A DNA stretch of 64,000 nucleotides, taken from positions 124,001 through 188,000 of the forward strand of contig PAPI01000024.1 in assembly GCA_002708845.1 (NCBI GenBank), read 5' to 3'. This stretch comes from Leeuwenhoekiella sp. (GTDB lineage: Bacteria; Bacteroidota; Bacteroidia; Flavobacteriales; Flavobacteriaceae). Numbering within the stretch: position 1 is the first letter of the stretch; every line of letters starts with the position of its first letter. The notes under the pieces are model-generated. The model was not told the DNA's origin and made no database searches. It saw nothing but the letters and a program-made list of their open reading frames with translations. The position numbers were made by a program, and so were the translations under genes. Below are positions 1 to 8,183 of this stretch, piece by piece.

Positions 1-562
1 AAAACGGCGTTTTACCCAATTGGGAAAGCAATTTTTTGATCATTTCCAGATCATTCTCATTGATCGCCTTACTGAGATCATTGATTATCCCAAGCACTGC
101 ACCGGGATAAAACTGCGTAGGGTGTGCGGTAAGAACCGGACGTATCTTAAAATCTTCAAGATAAGCTTTAAGTTCTCCGGTTTTAGACTGAGCTTCCGCT
201 TCTTCCTTAATATTACGCAGCGTTCCCCTACCGTCCATATTATTTACAATGCGATAGGCAGAATCCTCAATGGCGTCAAAGAGCACCACCTGACGCTCGA
301 TGTATTGTATAAATCTGAAAAGCAGATCATAGCGCTCCGATTCACTTACATCACGCTGATACTTTTCAAAAAAGTAGTTTACAATTTTTTCGGGATTATA
401 CTTCTTATCATAACCACGAATACAAATACGGTCAAAAAGTGGCAAAAGCACTCCGGTATCCGTTATTCCATTAAACGGTAAAGTCATAAACAGACTGTTA
501 TATACCTGAAATTTTGACTTTACAAGGTTGTTAAAACGTTCCAGTTTGGGTTGTCTTGACAT
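1..562 (-). CDS. ppc: Phosphoenolpyruvate carboxylase, N-terminal part (runs off left edge)
   Basis: Reading the minus strand from an ATG at 562-560 gives 187 open codons to the window edge, so the C-terminal part is missing. The protein begins MSRQPKLERF and contains VLTAHPTQFYPG around residues 143-154, the conserved PEP carboxylase motif with the catalytic His at about 147. The enzyme carboxylates PEP to oxaloacetate and replenishes the TCA cycle. The basic C-terminal catalytic loop cannot be checked here. The gene lies downstream of the lrp-like gene on the same strand but is separated from it by a terminator hairpin, so it is probably transcribed on its own. The plus strand is also open over part of this stretch but shows no family resemblance. 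Confidence 0.9.
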   Translation of the reverse strand, partial: MSRQPKLERFNNLVKSKFQVYNSLFMTLPFNGITDTGVLLPLFDRICIRGYDKKYNPEKIVNYFFEKYQRDVSESERYDLLFRFIQYIERQVVLFDAIEDSAYRIVNNMDGRGTLRNIKEEAEAQSKTGELKAYLEDFKIRPVLTAHPTQFYPGAVLGIINDLSKAINENDLEMIKKLLSQLGKTPF

Positions 563-584
563 AAGGTTAGTTGGTATTTAGAAT

Positions 585-616
585 AAAAAACCCTTTAACA
601 AAGCTGCCAAAGGGTT
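585..616 (-). terminator. Rho-independent terminator after the Lrp/AsnC gene
   Basis: The stem AACCCTTT/AAAGGGTT (589-596 with 609-616) is followed on the minus strand by a run of T. It lies 33 bp past the stop codon of the Lrp-type regulator and just upstream of ppc. Confidence 0.75.
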
Positions 617-648
617 CATATTATTAAACAATAGTTCTTTGGTCTTCT

Positions 649-1128
649 TTACAAATCTTGAAAAATACTATGCATTAAACGCTTCTTATCGTTAATGCTC
701 TCATCAAGAGAAATCATAGTTTCTGTACGATACACGCCTTCTATATCATCAAGCATAAAGATGATGTTTTTTGCATGTTCGGTATTTTTGGCACGCACTT
801 TACAGAAAATATTGAATTTACCTGTGGTAACGTGGGCTACAGTAACATAAGGAATTTGGTTGATACGCTCCAAAACAAATGTAGTCTGACTTGTTTTATT
901 GATATAAATACCAACATAAGCAATAAATGAGTAGCCCAATTTAGCATAGTCAAGTGTCAACGAGGACCCAACGATAATGCCGGCTTCTTCCATCTTTTTT
1001 ACGCGTACGTGAACTGTACCTGCAGAAATAAGCAATTTTTTTGCGATATCGGTAAATGGTGTGCGTGTGTTTTCGATCAACATATCCAAGATTTGGTGAT
1101 CAACCTCGTCTAATTTGAATTTTGCCAT
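649..1128 (-). CDS. Lrp/AsnC family transcriptional regulator
   Basis: This 159-aa protein has the usual Lrp/AsnC length and layout. An N-terminal winged helix-turn-helix (about residues 5-60, with DHQILDMLIENTRTPFTDIAKKL) is followed by an alpha/beta ligand-binding RAM domain (about 70-150). Family members sense amino acids or related metabolites and control amino-acid metabolism genes, often including their own. A TAnnTTTG-like element (minus strand, 1163-1156) lies about 27 bp upstream of the ATG and is a plausible Bacteroidota -7 box. The neighbours do not reveal the ligand. Confidence 0.92.
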   Translation of the reverse strand: MAKFKLDEVDHQILDMLIENTRTPFTDIAKKLLISAGTVHVRVKKMEEAGIIVGSSLTLDYAKLGYSFIAYVGIYINKTSQTTFVLERINQIPYVTVAHVTTGKFNIFCKVRAKNTEHAKNIIFMLDDIEGVYRTETMISLDESINDKKRLMHSIFQDL

Positions 1129-1195
1129 TATTAGTTAATTTAATTATATATAAATCAAAAATAACACAAAATCACTGAATAATTCACAATAAATC

Positions 1196-2359
1196 TTAGG
1201 ATTTTAGCGAAAACGTTGTAGATAAATCCCCTTTTACTTTAAATTCTTCAAGAATAACTCCTTCTTTTAACTCAAAATTAGATGAAAATACTGCTTCAGA
1301 ACCCTTACAATTATATTCTTTATGCCCAAAATAGCACTCTAAATCAGCTATTTGAGAAATTTTTGGAACGAAATGAACTGCAGTATTTTTTAACTGCTCT
1401 TCATATTGAACAGCAAGATCAAATAAACCCCTATTTGGATAATTCAGGTTGCGGAAAATAATATCAAAGAAACATTTACTATTCTCCGGAATCGAAAAAT
1501 AAGGTCTATAATCAGGATTTTTATCCCAATCCTGCAATGCAACCGATTCCAAAACACCTAAAAGTGACAAAAACATAAAAGCCCTGGTTTCTTCGCGATC
1601 GTAATCTTCCTTGAAATGACCGGCTTCAAATAGTATAGTAGGAATATTAAGGTGTTGCAGCGTGTCTCCTACACAATTAAGGTTAAAACCATCATCATAG
1701 CGCCCCACCTGCCCCGGTATAAAATCCTCCAGCATCTGTGCTAGATTTGCGATAATTGCCATTCCTTTTTTGCGCGACTGAGTAACCGTACGCAATTCGT
1801 CCTGAGATGGAGACAGAAAAGAAACCGTAGCGCTCTTCGCAGGATTCCCAACACCAAAAATCGTACGCTGCCCATGTAAATTAAGACATAAATCAGGCTT
1901 AAATTCACTATACAGGTTATGAAGTATTTGACTTTCGGGCTGAGACCGGTCCTGTGCATCCCTGTTTAAATCAACTTTATTGGCATTAATACGGGTGTAT
2001 ACCTCTGCCCCGTCGGGATTAAGCATCGGGACAATTTTAAGAGATAACGAATTATGTAGTTGCTTTACCTGATTGTCATTCTTATTTAGATGTAGCCATT
2101 TAAAAAGATCAAACACTGCCTTAGTGGTTGTACTTTCATTACCGTGCATTTGAGACCAGGCCAAAATTTTTACGGACCCCTCTCCCCAAGTAACTACTTC
2201 TATTGGTCTTTTCTGTACAGACACCCCCAATTGCTCCACGGTAAATTCATTCGGTAATTCCTTAATTAATGGAGTAATTGATCCGTGGTTGATATATCTG
2301 CCATAGAGAGCAGCTTCTTTATGCATCTGGTGCCAGTTTTTTAGTCTAGAATAATCCAT
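1196..2359 (-). CDS. M14 family zinc carboxypeptidase
   Basis: This 387-aa protein has the zinc-binding HGNE motif (His72, Glu75), the third zinc ligand in NLHGQ (His162), an Arg in LNRDA (Arg133) and a candidate catalytic Glu in ILFEAGHF (Glu245). This is the M14 (carboxypeptidase A/AgcC-like) catalytic set. There is no signal peptide, so it is probably cytoplasmic and trims peptides or cell-wall fragments. It is divergent from an XRE regulator. Two palindromic operator-like sites lie only 14-50 bp upstream of its start, which suggests direct control by that regulator. The exact substrate cannot be told. Confidence 0.88.
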   Translation of the reverse strand: MDYSRLKNWHQMHKEAALYGRYINHGSITPLIKELPNEFTVEQLGVSVQKRPIEVVTWGEGSVKILAWSQMHGNESTTTKAVFDLFKWLHLNKNDNQVKQLHNSLSLKIVPMLNPDGAEVYTRINANKVDLNRDAQDRSQPESQILHNLYSEFKPDLCLNLHGQRTIFGVGNPAKSATVSFLSPSQDELRTVTQSRKKGMAIIANLAQMLEDFIPGQVGRYDDGFNLNCVGDTLQHLNIPTILFEAGHFKEDYDREETRAFMFLSLLGVLESVALQDWDKNPDYRPYFSIPENSKCFFDIIFRNLNYPNRGLFDLAVQYEEQLKNTAVHFVPKISQIADLECYFGHKEYNCKGSEAVFSSNFELKEGVILEEFKVKGDLSTTFSLKS

Positions 2360-2372
2360 AGGTTTTCTTGAG

Positions 2373-2409
2373 TTACAAATGTAAACATTGCTTTATTTAC
2401 AAATGTAAA
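2373..2409. promoter_or_regulatory. Two palindromic operator-like sites upstream of the M14 peptidase
   Basis: TTACAAATGTAA at 2373-2384 and TTTACAAATGTAAA at 2396-2409 share one palindromic core (TTACA-nn-TGTAA) and are spaced about two helical turns apart (23 bp). Half-site-like TTGTAAA sequences follow at 2438-2444 and 2458-2464. The position next to the peptidase start suggests a repressor operator. The divergent XRE protein is the obvious candidate binder, but this is inferred. Confidence 0.65.
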
Positions 2410-2574
2410 CAAGGGGTATAATCTTTGATGTTTCGTGTTGTAAACAATGATTTCGTATTGTAAAGTCTTCTTTTGGAAATATTCCTTAAAGCTATTAGCG
2501 ATATTATTAAAAACTTAAATACAGTATATTACGTTTGTTAATATGTAGCTTTAGTTTAATTATTTATCGTGTGG

Positions 2575-2658
2575 TTTACAAATGTAAATTTTAAATGTGA
2601 TAGCAAATAGTTACATTTGTAACATCTTTACAGGTGATTAAATGTTACAATGGTAAAC
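2575..2658. promoter_or_regulatory. Three further copies of the palindrome at the XRE gene start
   Basis: TTTACAAATGTAAA at 2575-2588 and GTTACATTTGTAAC at 2610-2623 are good palindromes with 6-bp or longer arms. A degenerate copy, GTTACAATGGTAAAC at 2644-2658, spans the start codon of the XRE gene. The array is the expected layout for autorepression of a DNA-binding regulator. Confidence 0.65.
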
Positions 2659-3066
2659 AGTGAAAAATTTGCTGAAAGGCTTCAGAAAATAATGGATGAG
2701 TACGATTTAAATGCGACTTCTTTTGCAGACGCTATTGATGTGGGTCGCTCCTCTATTTCACATATCATATCTGGCCGAAATAAACCCAGCTTAGAATTTG
2801 TCATGAAAATAATTGATGCATTTCCCGAAGTTGAACTATACTGGCTTCTTAACGGAAAAGGTAGTTTCCCAAAAAGGACAACAGCAGAAACTAAAGTCTC
2901 CCCTGTTAAACAGAATTATGAGTTGGATTTTGACCGATCTTCTTCAGAACCACCTCAAGTATCTGGGAGTGCATCTGAGCAGTATGATGAGCGCACTGAA
3001 GGTTCGCCTATAGAACGTATTGTTATATTCTACAAAGACGGAACTTTTAAAAGCTTTCGACCTTAA
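2650..3066 (+). CDS. XRE-type helix-turn-helix transcriptional regulator
   Basis: This 138-aa protein has a lambda-repressor-like HTH at about residues 5-65 (NATSFADAIDVGRSSISHIISGRNKPS, LYWLLNGKGSF), an acidic Ser/Pro-rich linker (about 75-115) and a short conserved-looking C-terminal tail (ERIVIFYKDGTFKSFRP). This architecture is common in Flavobacteriia. The ATG at 2650 lies inside one of five copies of a palindrome that fills the divergent promoter region, so autoregulation is likely. The small lipoprotein gene follows 39 bp later. The signal it responds to is unknown. Confidence 0.88.
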   Translation: MVNSEKFAERLQKIMDEYDLNATSFADAIDVGRSSISHIISGRNKPSLEFVMKIIDAFPEVELYWLLNGKGSFPKRTTAETKVSPVKQNYELDFDRSSSEPPQVSGSASEQYDERTEGSPIERIVIFYKDGTFKSFRP

Positions 3067-3105
3067 TCGGATCAATACTGGAAATAGTCTTAATTTTGCA
3101 CTATT

Positions 3106-3483
3106 ATGCGTTTATACCTTTTTTTTGTACTTCTAAGCTGCCTATGCATTTCCTGTTATAATACAGAGCGTAATTGTAAGGCCTTTCAAAACGGTACGTT
3201 TGAATTTGAGACCTATTTAAACGGGGAACTTGTAAAAACCACCTTTGTACGCAGTGATACACTAGAGATTGATTTTTTTGAAGGGAAAGCTGACAGTTCA
3301 AGCATACGCTGGATAAATGATTGTGAATATATCGCAAACAAGCTAAACCCAAACAGTATGATGGAACGCAAAGCGCTTCATTTTAAAATTCTTAGCACAT
3401 CTGAAGATTCCTATACATTTGAATATGGCATTGTAGGTGAAAGTAAAAAACAAAAGGGATCGGTCAAAAAAGTATCTGATTAA
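3106..3483 (+). CDS. Small lipoprotein of unknown function (family often labelled DNA topoisomerase IV)
   Basis: This 125-aa protein has a hydrophobic N-terminus with lipobox-like cysteines (C12 or C17), so it is probably a lipoprotein. The body (FEFETYLNGE, RSDTLEIDFFEGKADSSSIRWINDCEY) resembles a small flavobacterial family. From memory, databases often carry the misleading name DNA topoisomerase IV for it, but nothing in the sequence resembles a topoisomerase. The function is unknown. It follows the XRE gene on the same strand and could share its transcript. Confidence 0.75.
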   Translation: MRLYLFFVLLSCLCISCYNTERNCKAFQNGTFEFETYLNGELVKTTFVRSDTLEIDFFEGKADSSSIRWINDCEYIANKLNPNSMMERKALHFKILSTSEDSYTFEYGIVGESKKQKGSVKKVSD

Positions 3484-3562
3484 GACGTATATTCAATTAA
3501 AAGTGGCCGATTTGTTGTACTTTATTCAATATCAGTATATTTAGTCCCCAAAAGTGGTTTTT

Positions 3563-5512
3563 ATGTCCCGGAGCAAATCGATGCGCTTTAACTTCTGCAT
3601 TTACATAGTTCTCATTCAATTAATCGTAGGAGCAAATCTGTGGGCGCAGCAAAAATCCCCTGTTATAGAGCCTGCTGCTTATCTCACCCAGAAAAAATTT
3701 ACACAATACGATTCTGTTCAAAAATACCTTCGAACATTCTCAAGAGATTCGGTCGCGCTCAAACGGTTTATTAAATATTCAAAAGATGCTGATTATCGCT
3801 ACGGTGAGGCTTCAGCAGAAAATGCCCTGGGTATTTTATACCGGGATATTTCTAAATACAGTGAAGCTCTATTCCATCACGATAATGCTTTGGATATAGC
3901 CCGGGAACTTGATGATGTGGAGCTCGAAGTTTCTGCCCTTAATATGACCGGCGTTGTCTATCGCCGTATAGATGCCGTTAGGTCTGCACTTGACAAACAT
4001 AATGCGGCTCTGGAACTTGCCGAAGGTGAACTGAATCCTTCAAACAACCTGCTTAAGGGTATTGCTATTTCGTTGAACAGCATCGGAAATATCTACCTGC
4101 TCCTTCGGGATTATGATATGGCCGAAAATTATTTTAAGCGGGCCATTATAAAGGAAAAAGAATTGGGTAGTGATCTTGGTCTTGCAATCAATTTTGCCAA
4201 TCTGGGTATTGCCTTTGAGGAGCGCGAACAATATAAAGAAGCCCTTGTTAACTACCGTAAATCTCTGGATTATAACAATAAGATTAACAGTGATCTGGGG
4301 CGTGTTATTTGTAACAACAGTATTGCTCAGGTTTATTTAAAGCAAAACAGACCCAAGGAGGCTCTAGAACTCATTCAAAATTCGATGAACAAGGTAAATG
4401 AGATTGGAGATCAGTTTTACATTGCCTTGGCCAACATAAATCTGGGATGGGCACATAGTAAGCTTCAAAATTACAGTGATGCCGAAAAATACCTGATGGA
4501 AGGTATGAAACTGTCTAAAGAGAAAAATTTTAAGCAGTTTCTGAGTATGGCGTATATGCACTTGTCGCAGCTCAATGAGGCCCGTTCTAGTTATAAAAAG
4601 GCTCTTGAATATCAACGATTATCGCAAGATGTACAGGCTGAGTATTTGAACGAGGCCAATCATAAATATGTGTCTGACCTCAATCTTAAATATGATAGTG
4701 AGCAAAAGCGCAATACTATAAGCCTGCTGGAGCAAAAAAACAAACTGGCAGAGGTTAAACTTGACCAGGCGAAAAAGAACAATATTTTTATTATCATTTT
4801 ATTTTCTTTGATTCTTCTGCTTCTATTCTTTGGGTATCGTCAATATCGCCTTAAAAATCAAAAAGAACAGCTTAAGGCTGAGCAAAAATTGATGCGATCT
4901 CAGATGAATCCGCATTTTATTTTTAATGCGCTACTCTCGATACGCATCTACCTGCAGAATCATAATGTGGAAGAAGCTATAAATTATTTGGGACAGTTTG
5001 CTCAACTCATACGCTCCATTTTATCAAGTTCGCTTGCTAAAGAAAACACGCTTCAGGAAGAACTTGAAACAATGCAGTTGTATATCAACATTGAGAACAT
5101 CAGGTTTTGTAATGAAATTGAAACTCAACTTGAGATTGATGATACGCTTAACCTTGATCAGGTCAAAATTCCTGCCCTTATTTTACAACCCTTTGTAGAA
5201 AATGCGCTATGGCACGGATTACAGGCCAAAGAAGGGCCCAAGAAGCTAATGATTGAAGTCAATAAAAAGAATGAAAAGTACGTTAGCATTACCATTACCG
5301 ATAACGGGATTGGTCGTGTCAAAACAATGGATATCCCCAAAGACAAGCGCAACACGCAGAAAAAATCTATAGGTATTGATCTTACTTTAGAGCGCTTGCA
5401 AGCCTTTTCGAAAAATCTAGATAATAAGTATAAGCTGAAAATCATTGATTTGTACGATACCAATCAGCAAGCCAGCGGAACTCAGGTTCGTTTAGATCTA
5501 CCTTTAAGCTAA
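3563..5512 (+). CDS. TPR-repeat sensor histidine kinase of the LytS/YehU (His_kinase) type
   Basis: The protein is 649 aa from the ATG at 3563; a GTG nine bases upstream is less likely. It has a signal peptide (to about residue 30), TPR-like repeats over about 60-370 (NALGILYRDISKYSEALFHH, NSIGNIYLLLRDYDMAENYF), a single TM at about 407-427, a short coiled coil, then a His_kinase domain with the phospho-acceptor His in QMNPHFIFNAL (about 451). An HATPase_c domain with ENALWHGL and DNGIGR motifs completes it. Kinases of this type usually signal to LytTR response regulators, but none is adjacent. The 3' end overlaps the convergent hybrid kinase by 4 bp. Confidence 0.88.
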   Translation: MSRSKSMRFNFCIYIVLIQLIVGANLWAQQKSPVIEPAAYLTQKKFTQYDSVQKYLRTFSRDSVALKRFIKYSKDADYRYGEASAENALGILYRDISKYSEALFHHDNALDIARELDDVELEVSALNMTGVVYRRIDAVRSALDKHNAALELAEGELNPSNNLLKGIAISLNSIGNIYLLLRDYDMAENYFKRAIIKEKELGSDLGLAINFANLGIAFEEREQYKEALVNYRKSLDYNNKINSDLGRVICNNSIAQVYLKQNRPKEALELIQNSMNKVNEIGDQFYIALANINLGWAHSKLQNYSDAEKYLMEGMKLSKEKNFKQFLSMAYMHLSQLNEARSSYKKALEYQRLSQDVQAEYLNEANHKYVSDLNLKYDSEQKRNTISLLEQKNKLAEVKLDQAKKNNIFIIILFSLILLLLFFGYRQYRLKNQKEQLKAEQKLMRSQMNPHFIFNALLSIRIYLQNHNVEEAINYLGQFAQLIRSILSSSLAKENTLQEELETMQLYINIENIRFCNEIETQLEIDDTLNLDQVKIPALILQPFVENALWHGLQAKEGPKKLMIEVNKKNEKYVSITITDNGIGRVKTMDIPKDKRNTQKKSIGIDLTLERLQAFSKNLDNKYKLKIIDLYDTNQQASGTQVRLDLPLS

Positions 5513-7575
5513 ATTGCCTTGCGGGGTGATGGCTTTTTAAATTTCTCCTTTAAAATAGCTATCAACTTTCCTTTATCAATGGGTTTTGTAAGGTAATTAT
5601 CCATACCACTTTCCAATCCTTCAGAAATAGACAGGGATGTGGTATCTGCCGAGAGACCTAATACCACGACATCGGGTTGCTCTTCCTTAATTTTTCGGGT
5701 AGCTTCAAAACCGTCCATTTCGGGCATATGGACATCCATAAATATAAGGTCAAAGCTTTTTGAGTTACATTTATTTACAGCGTCCATACCATTTTTTGCA
5801 CTATCAGAACTGAGACCTAACCTTTTCAACAGTTCGGTAAGAATAATAACATTGAGTTTATTATCATCTACGATCAACACTTCCAGCGGGGGTAAATCTG
5901 CTACAAGTTTGCTATTTAGTTTAATTTCTTCCTTCTTGTGTAAATCTTTAAAAGTGAGATGGATTACAAAATCTGAACCTTTACCTTCATCACTATCCAC
6001 TTCAATACTTCCTCCCATTAATTCTATCAGTTTGGCAGCTATAGCCAGGCCCAGTCCGCCACCAGCGTGTTTTTTTCGTATGCCGGTATCCAACTGTGTA
6101 AACCGATCAAATATAGTACTTAGCTTATCTTTCGGAATACCTATTCCGGTGTCCTTAATACTTATTGTGGTAAATAGTTTTTTATCTTCTTCGTACTCTT
6201 TATAAATAAGGCTGATACTTCCGCTTTGTGTAAACTTTATAGCATTCAATAGAATATTGCCTACGATTTGCTCAAACTTACCGCGATCTCCATTAATGAA
6301 ACTCTTGGACTTAGTTTCGATATTCACATTAAAATCCAGTCCTTTCTCTTCTATACGTTTTCGGTGAAAGGAAGTAATATTTTCAATGACAGATGCCGGA
6401 GAAAATTCTACGCTATAAACTTCTGCAGATCCAGACTCCAGCTTATCCATACGCAGTAAATCATTGATGAGTCCCAATAGCTTTTTTGAATTATCCCGTA
6501 ATAAAGCTTTATACCTGGGATCTTGCGCTTTTTCAGGCTCACTATCCATAAGGTCTGCAATACCCACAATTGCATTAAGCGGCGTGCGTATCTCGTGACT
6601 CATATTAGAGAGAAATGTGGCTTTTGCCTGCGCGGCATTTTGAGCTATTTCGGTTTGTTGCTGAAGCTCCTGGTTTAGAATCGTAAGATTCTTATTAGCC
6701 TTAAGGGCAATTTTGGTCGCGTGACGCGCTTTACTGTTAAAAAATTTAAGCAGTCCAATGGCCAGGGCTAAAATGATTCCGCAGATCAGGGCATAATCCG
6801 CAATTCGAGAGGATTGAACTATAACATCCGGGTTTGCAAAGGTAAGCTCAAAATTCCACGATTCGTCAAGGTCAGCATCAAGTACTAAATTACTTTCAAA
6901 AATATACTGTTTATTTTTTTGGGCAAGATCGTAATTGTTGTAATCATAAAAACGAGTTCCCTCCTCATCTTCTATTTTGATGGCGTAGTCATTAAGGTAC
7001 GAACTCAGTCTGTTAAATTCTTCGTTAAAATTCATTCCCCCGGTAATAGTACCCTGAAAGCTACCGTTGTAGTAAACCGGTATGTCTATAAGAAACGAAA
7101 AACCTCCCTGTGTAAGACTTGTCCAGTGGGTAATATTAACATCATCTGTAGTTGCTGTACGCTGCCAGTCGCCATATCGCCAATCAAGCTTCGTTATATC
7201 AAGACCCTGTGCAGCTCTGTTTTTAGCAAAAGGGACCACATCTTCAATGATACCATTCCTGTTTATAAACTCTACAAATTCTAAAGAAGCGCTTTGCTTA
7301 AGCAGGCGTACCGCGTCTTCTTTCCAATACTGAAAATACAAACCTTCGGTTTCTTCTATACGTTCGGTAATATCGTGTAAGGCTTCAACGTTTTTCTCTA
7401 CCGTACGCTTAAAATCCTGGGAAGCCAAACTACCGCTGAGTTGAATTTGATTGGAAAGTCTTTGCGGCAGTTGATTTTGAACATAACTGTAAAGAGTAAG
7501 ACAGATTATCAGAGGCACCAAAAAGAAAACACCCGCAATCCAGTACGATTTTATTGATAGTTTGGGTGTAGTCAT
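5509..7575 (-). CDS. Hybrid sensor histidine kinase with CHASE-like sensor and receiver domain
   Basis: In this 688-aa protein, TM1 is at about 12-32 and an extracytoplasmic CHASE-like sensor spans about 70-245. TM2 is at about 258-278 and a coiled coil at about 285-320. HisKA carries the phospho-His in SHEIRTPLN (His327), HATPase_c carries the N-box NAIKF, DTGIGIP and GGGLGLAI, and the C-terminal receiver has the phospho-acceptor Asp in FMDVHMPEMDG (Asp614). There is no DNA-binding output or Hpt domain in the protein or nearby, so the phosphorelay partner must be elsewhere. It converges on the TPR kinase with a 4-bp overlap. Confidence 0.92.
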   Translation of the reverse strand: MTTPKLSIKSYWIAGVFFLVPLIICLTLYSYVQNQLPQRLSNQIQLSGSLASQDFKRTVEKNVEALHDITERIEETEGLYFQYWKEDAVRLLKQSASLEFVEFINRNGIIEDVVPFAKNRAAQGLDITKLDWRYGDWQRTATTDDVNITHWTSLTQGGFSFLIDIPVYYNGSFQGTITGGMNFNEEFNRLSSYLNDYAIKIEDEEGTRFYDYNNYDLAQKNKQYIFESNLVLDADLDESWNFELTFANPDVIVQSSRIADYALICGIILALAIGLLKFFNSKARHATKIALKANKNLTILNQELQQQTEIAQNAAQAKATFLSNMSHEIRTPLNAIVGIADLMDSEPEKAQDPRYKALLRDNSKKLLGLINDLLRMDKLESGSAEVYSVEFSPASVIENITSFHRKRIEEKGLDFNVNIETKSKSFINGDRGKFEQIVGNILLNAIKFTQSGSISLIYKEYEEDKKLFTTISIKDTGIGIPKDKLSTIFDRFTQLDTGIRKKHAGGGLGLAIAAKLIELMGGSIEVDSDEGKGSDFVIHLTFKDLHKKEEIKLNSKLVADLPPLEVLIVDDNKLNVIILTELLKRLGLSSDSAKNGMDAVNKCNSKSFDLIFMDVHMPEMDGFEATRKIKEEQPDVVVLGLSADTTSLSISEGLESGMDNYLTKPIDKGKLIAILKEKFKKPSPRKAI

Positions 7576-7733
7576 AAGAATTCATCCGACGATTGGTTAC
7601 GCTAAAATATTGAATTTTAACTTATTTTAGTAAATTCCCACGCCATTTATCGATTAAATACGCAATACCAAGTAAAATTTAAGTAAAAAATGAACAGTTA
7701 TATCTATTTAAGGACGATTAGTGATAGAGAAGC

Positions 7734-8180
7734 TTAGTTCTGTTCCTTCTTCCGGAGTAATTGATTTTGTTCTTCAAGTAATTCATTCATACGCACCATA
7801 AGCTGAATATCTTTGGGCGTCTCAACTTCCGGATTCTTTTCATCTTCACTTTTGGCTTTTAAGGTATTCATAAGCTTGACAACGATAAATACCACAATTG
7901 AAATAATGAAAAAGTCAATAAAAACAGTAATCAATTCTCCATAACCTATAGCAACTGCCTCAACAGCCGTACCGTCTGATTTGGTATAGCCCTCTCGCAA
8001 GACAATTTGTTTATTAGCGAAGTTGACTCCATCAGTTAGTAAGGTAAGTGGCGGCATCATCACCTGCTTGACCAAAACATCAATTACTTTTTGAAATGCT
8101 GCACCAATAATCACACCTATGGCGATATCTACCATATTGCCTTTAACAGCAAACTTTTTAAATTCCTGAATTAATCCCAT
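7734..8180 (-). CDS. mscL: Large-conductance mechanosensitive channel MscL
   Basis: This 148-aa protein has the MscL N-terminus (MGLIQEFKKFAVKGNMVDIAIGVIIGAAF), two membrane helices (about 15-45 and 75-102) around a periplasmic loop, and a charged cytoplasmic helix at the C-terminus. It opens under membrane tension to release solutes on hypo-osmotic shock. It starts 3 bp after the parC stop on the same strand, so it is probably cotranscribed with parE-parC. Confidence 0.96.
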   Translation of the reverse strand: MGLIQEFKKFAVKGNMVDIAIGVIIGAAFQKVIDVLVKQVMMPPLTLLTDGVNFANKQIVLREGYTKSDGTAVEAVAIGYGELITVFIDFFIISIVVFIVVKLMNTLKAKSEDEKNPEVETPKDIQLMVRMNELLEEQNQLLRKKEQN

Positions 8181-8183
8181 AGT

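Noticed and set aside
20-481. Plus-strand open frame opposite ppc
   Set aside because: The minus strand encodes a PEP carboxylase with the AHPT motif; the plus-strand product has no family features.
5639-6205. Long plus-strand open frame opposite the hybrid kinase receiver/ATPase region
   Set aside because: It mirrors the clear kinase frame, has no recognisable domain and shows unusual composition, so it is a shadow.
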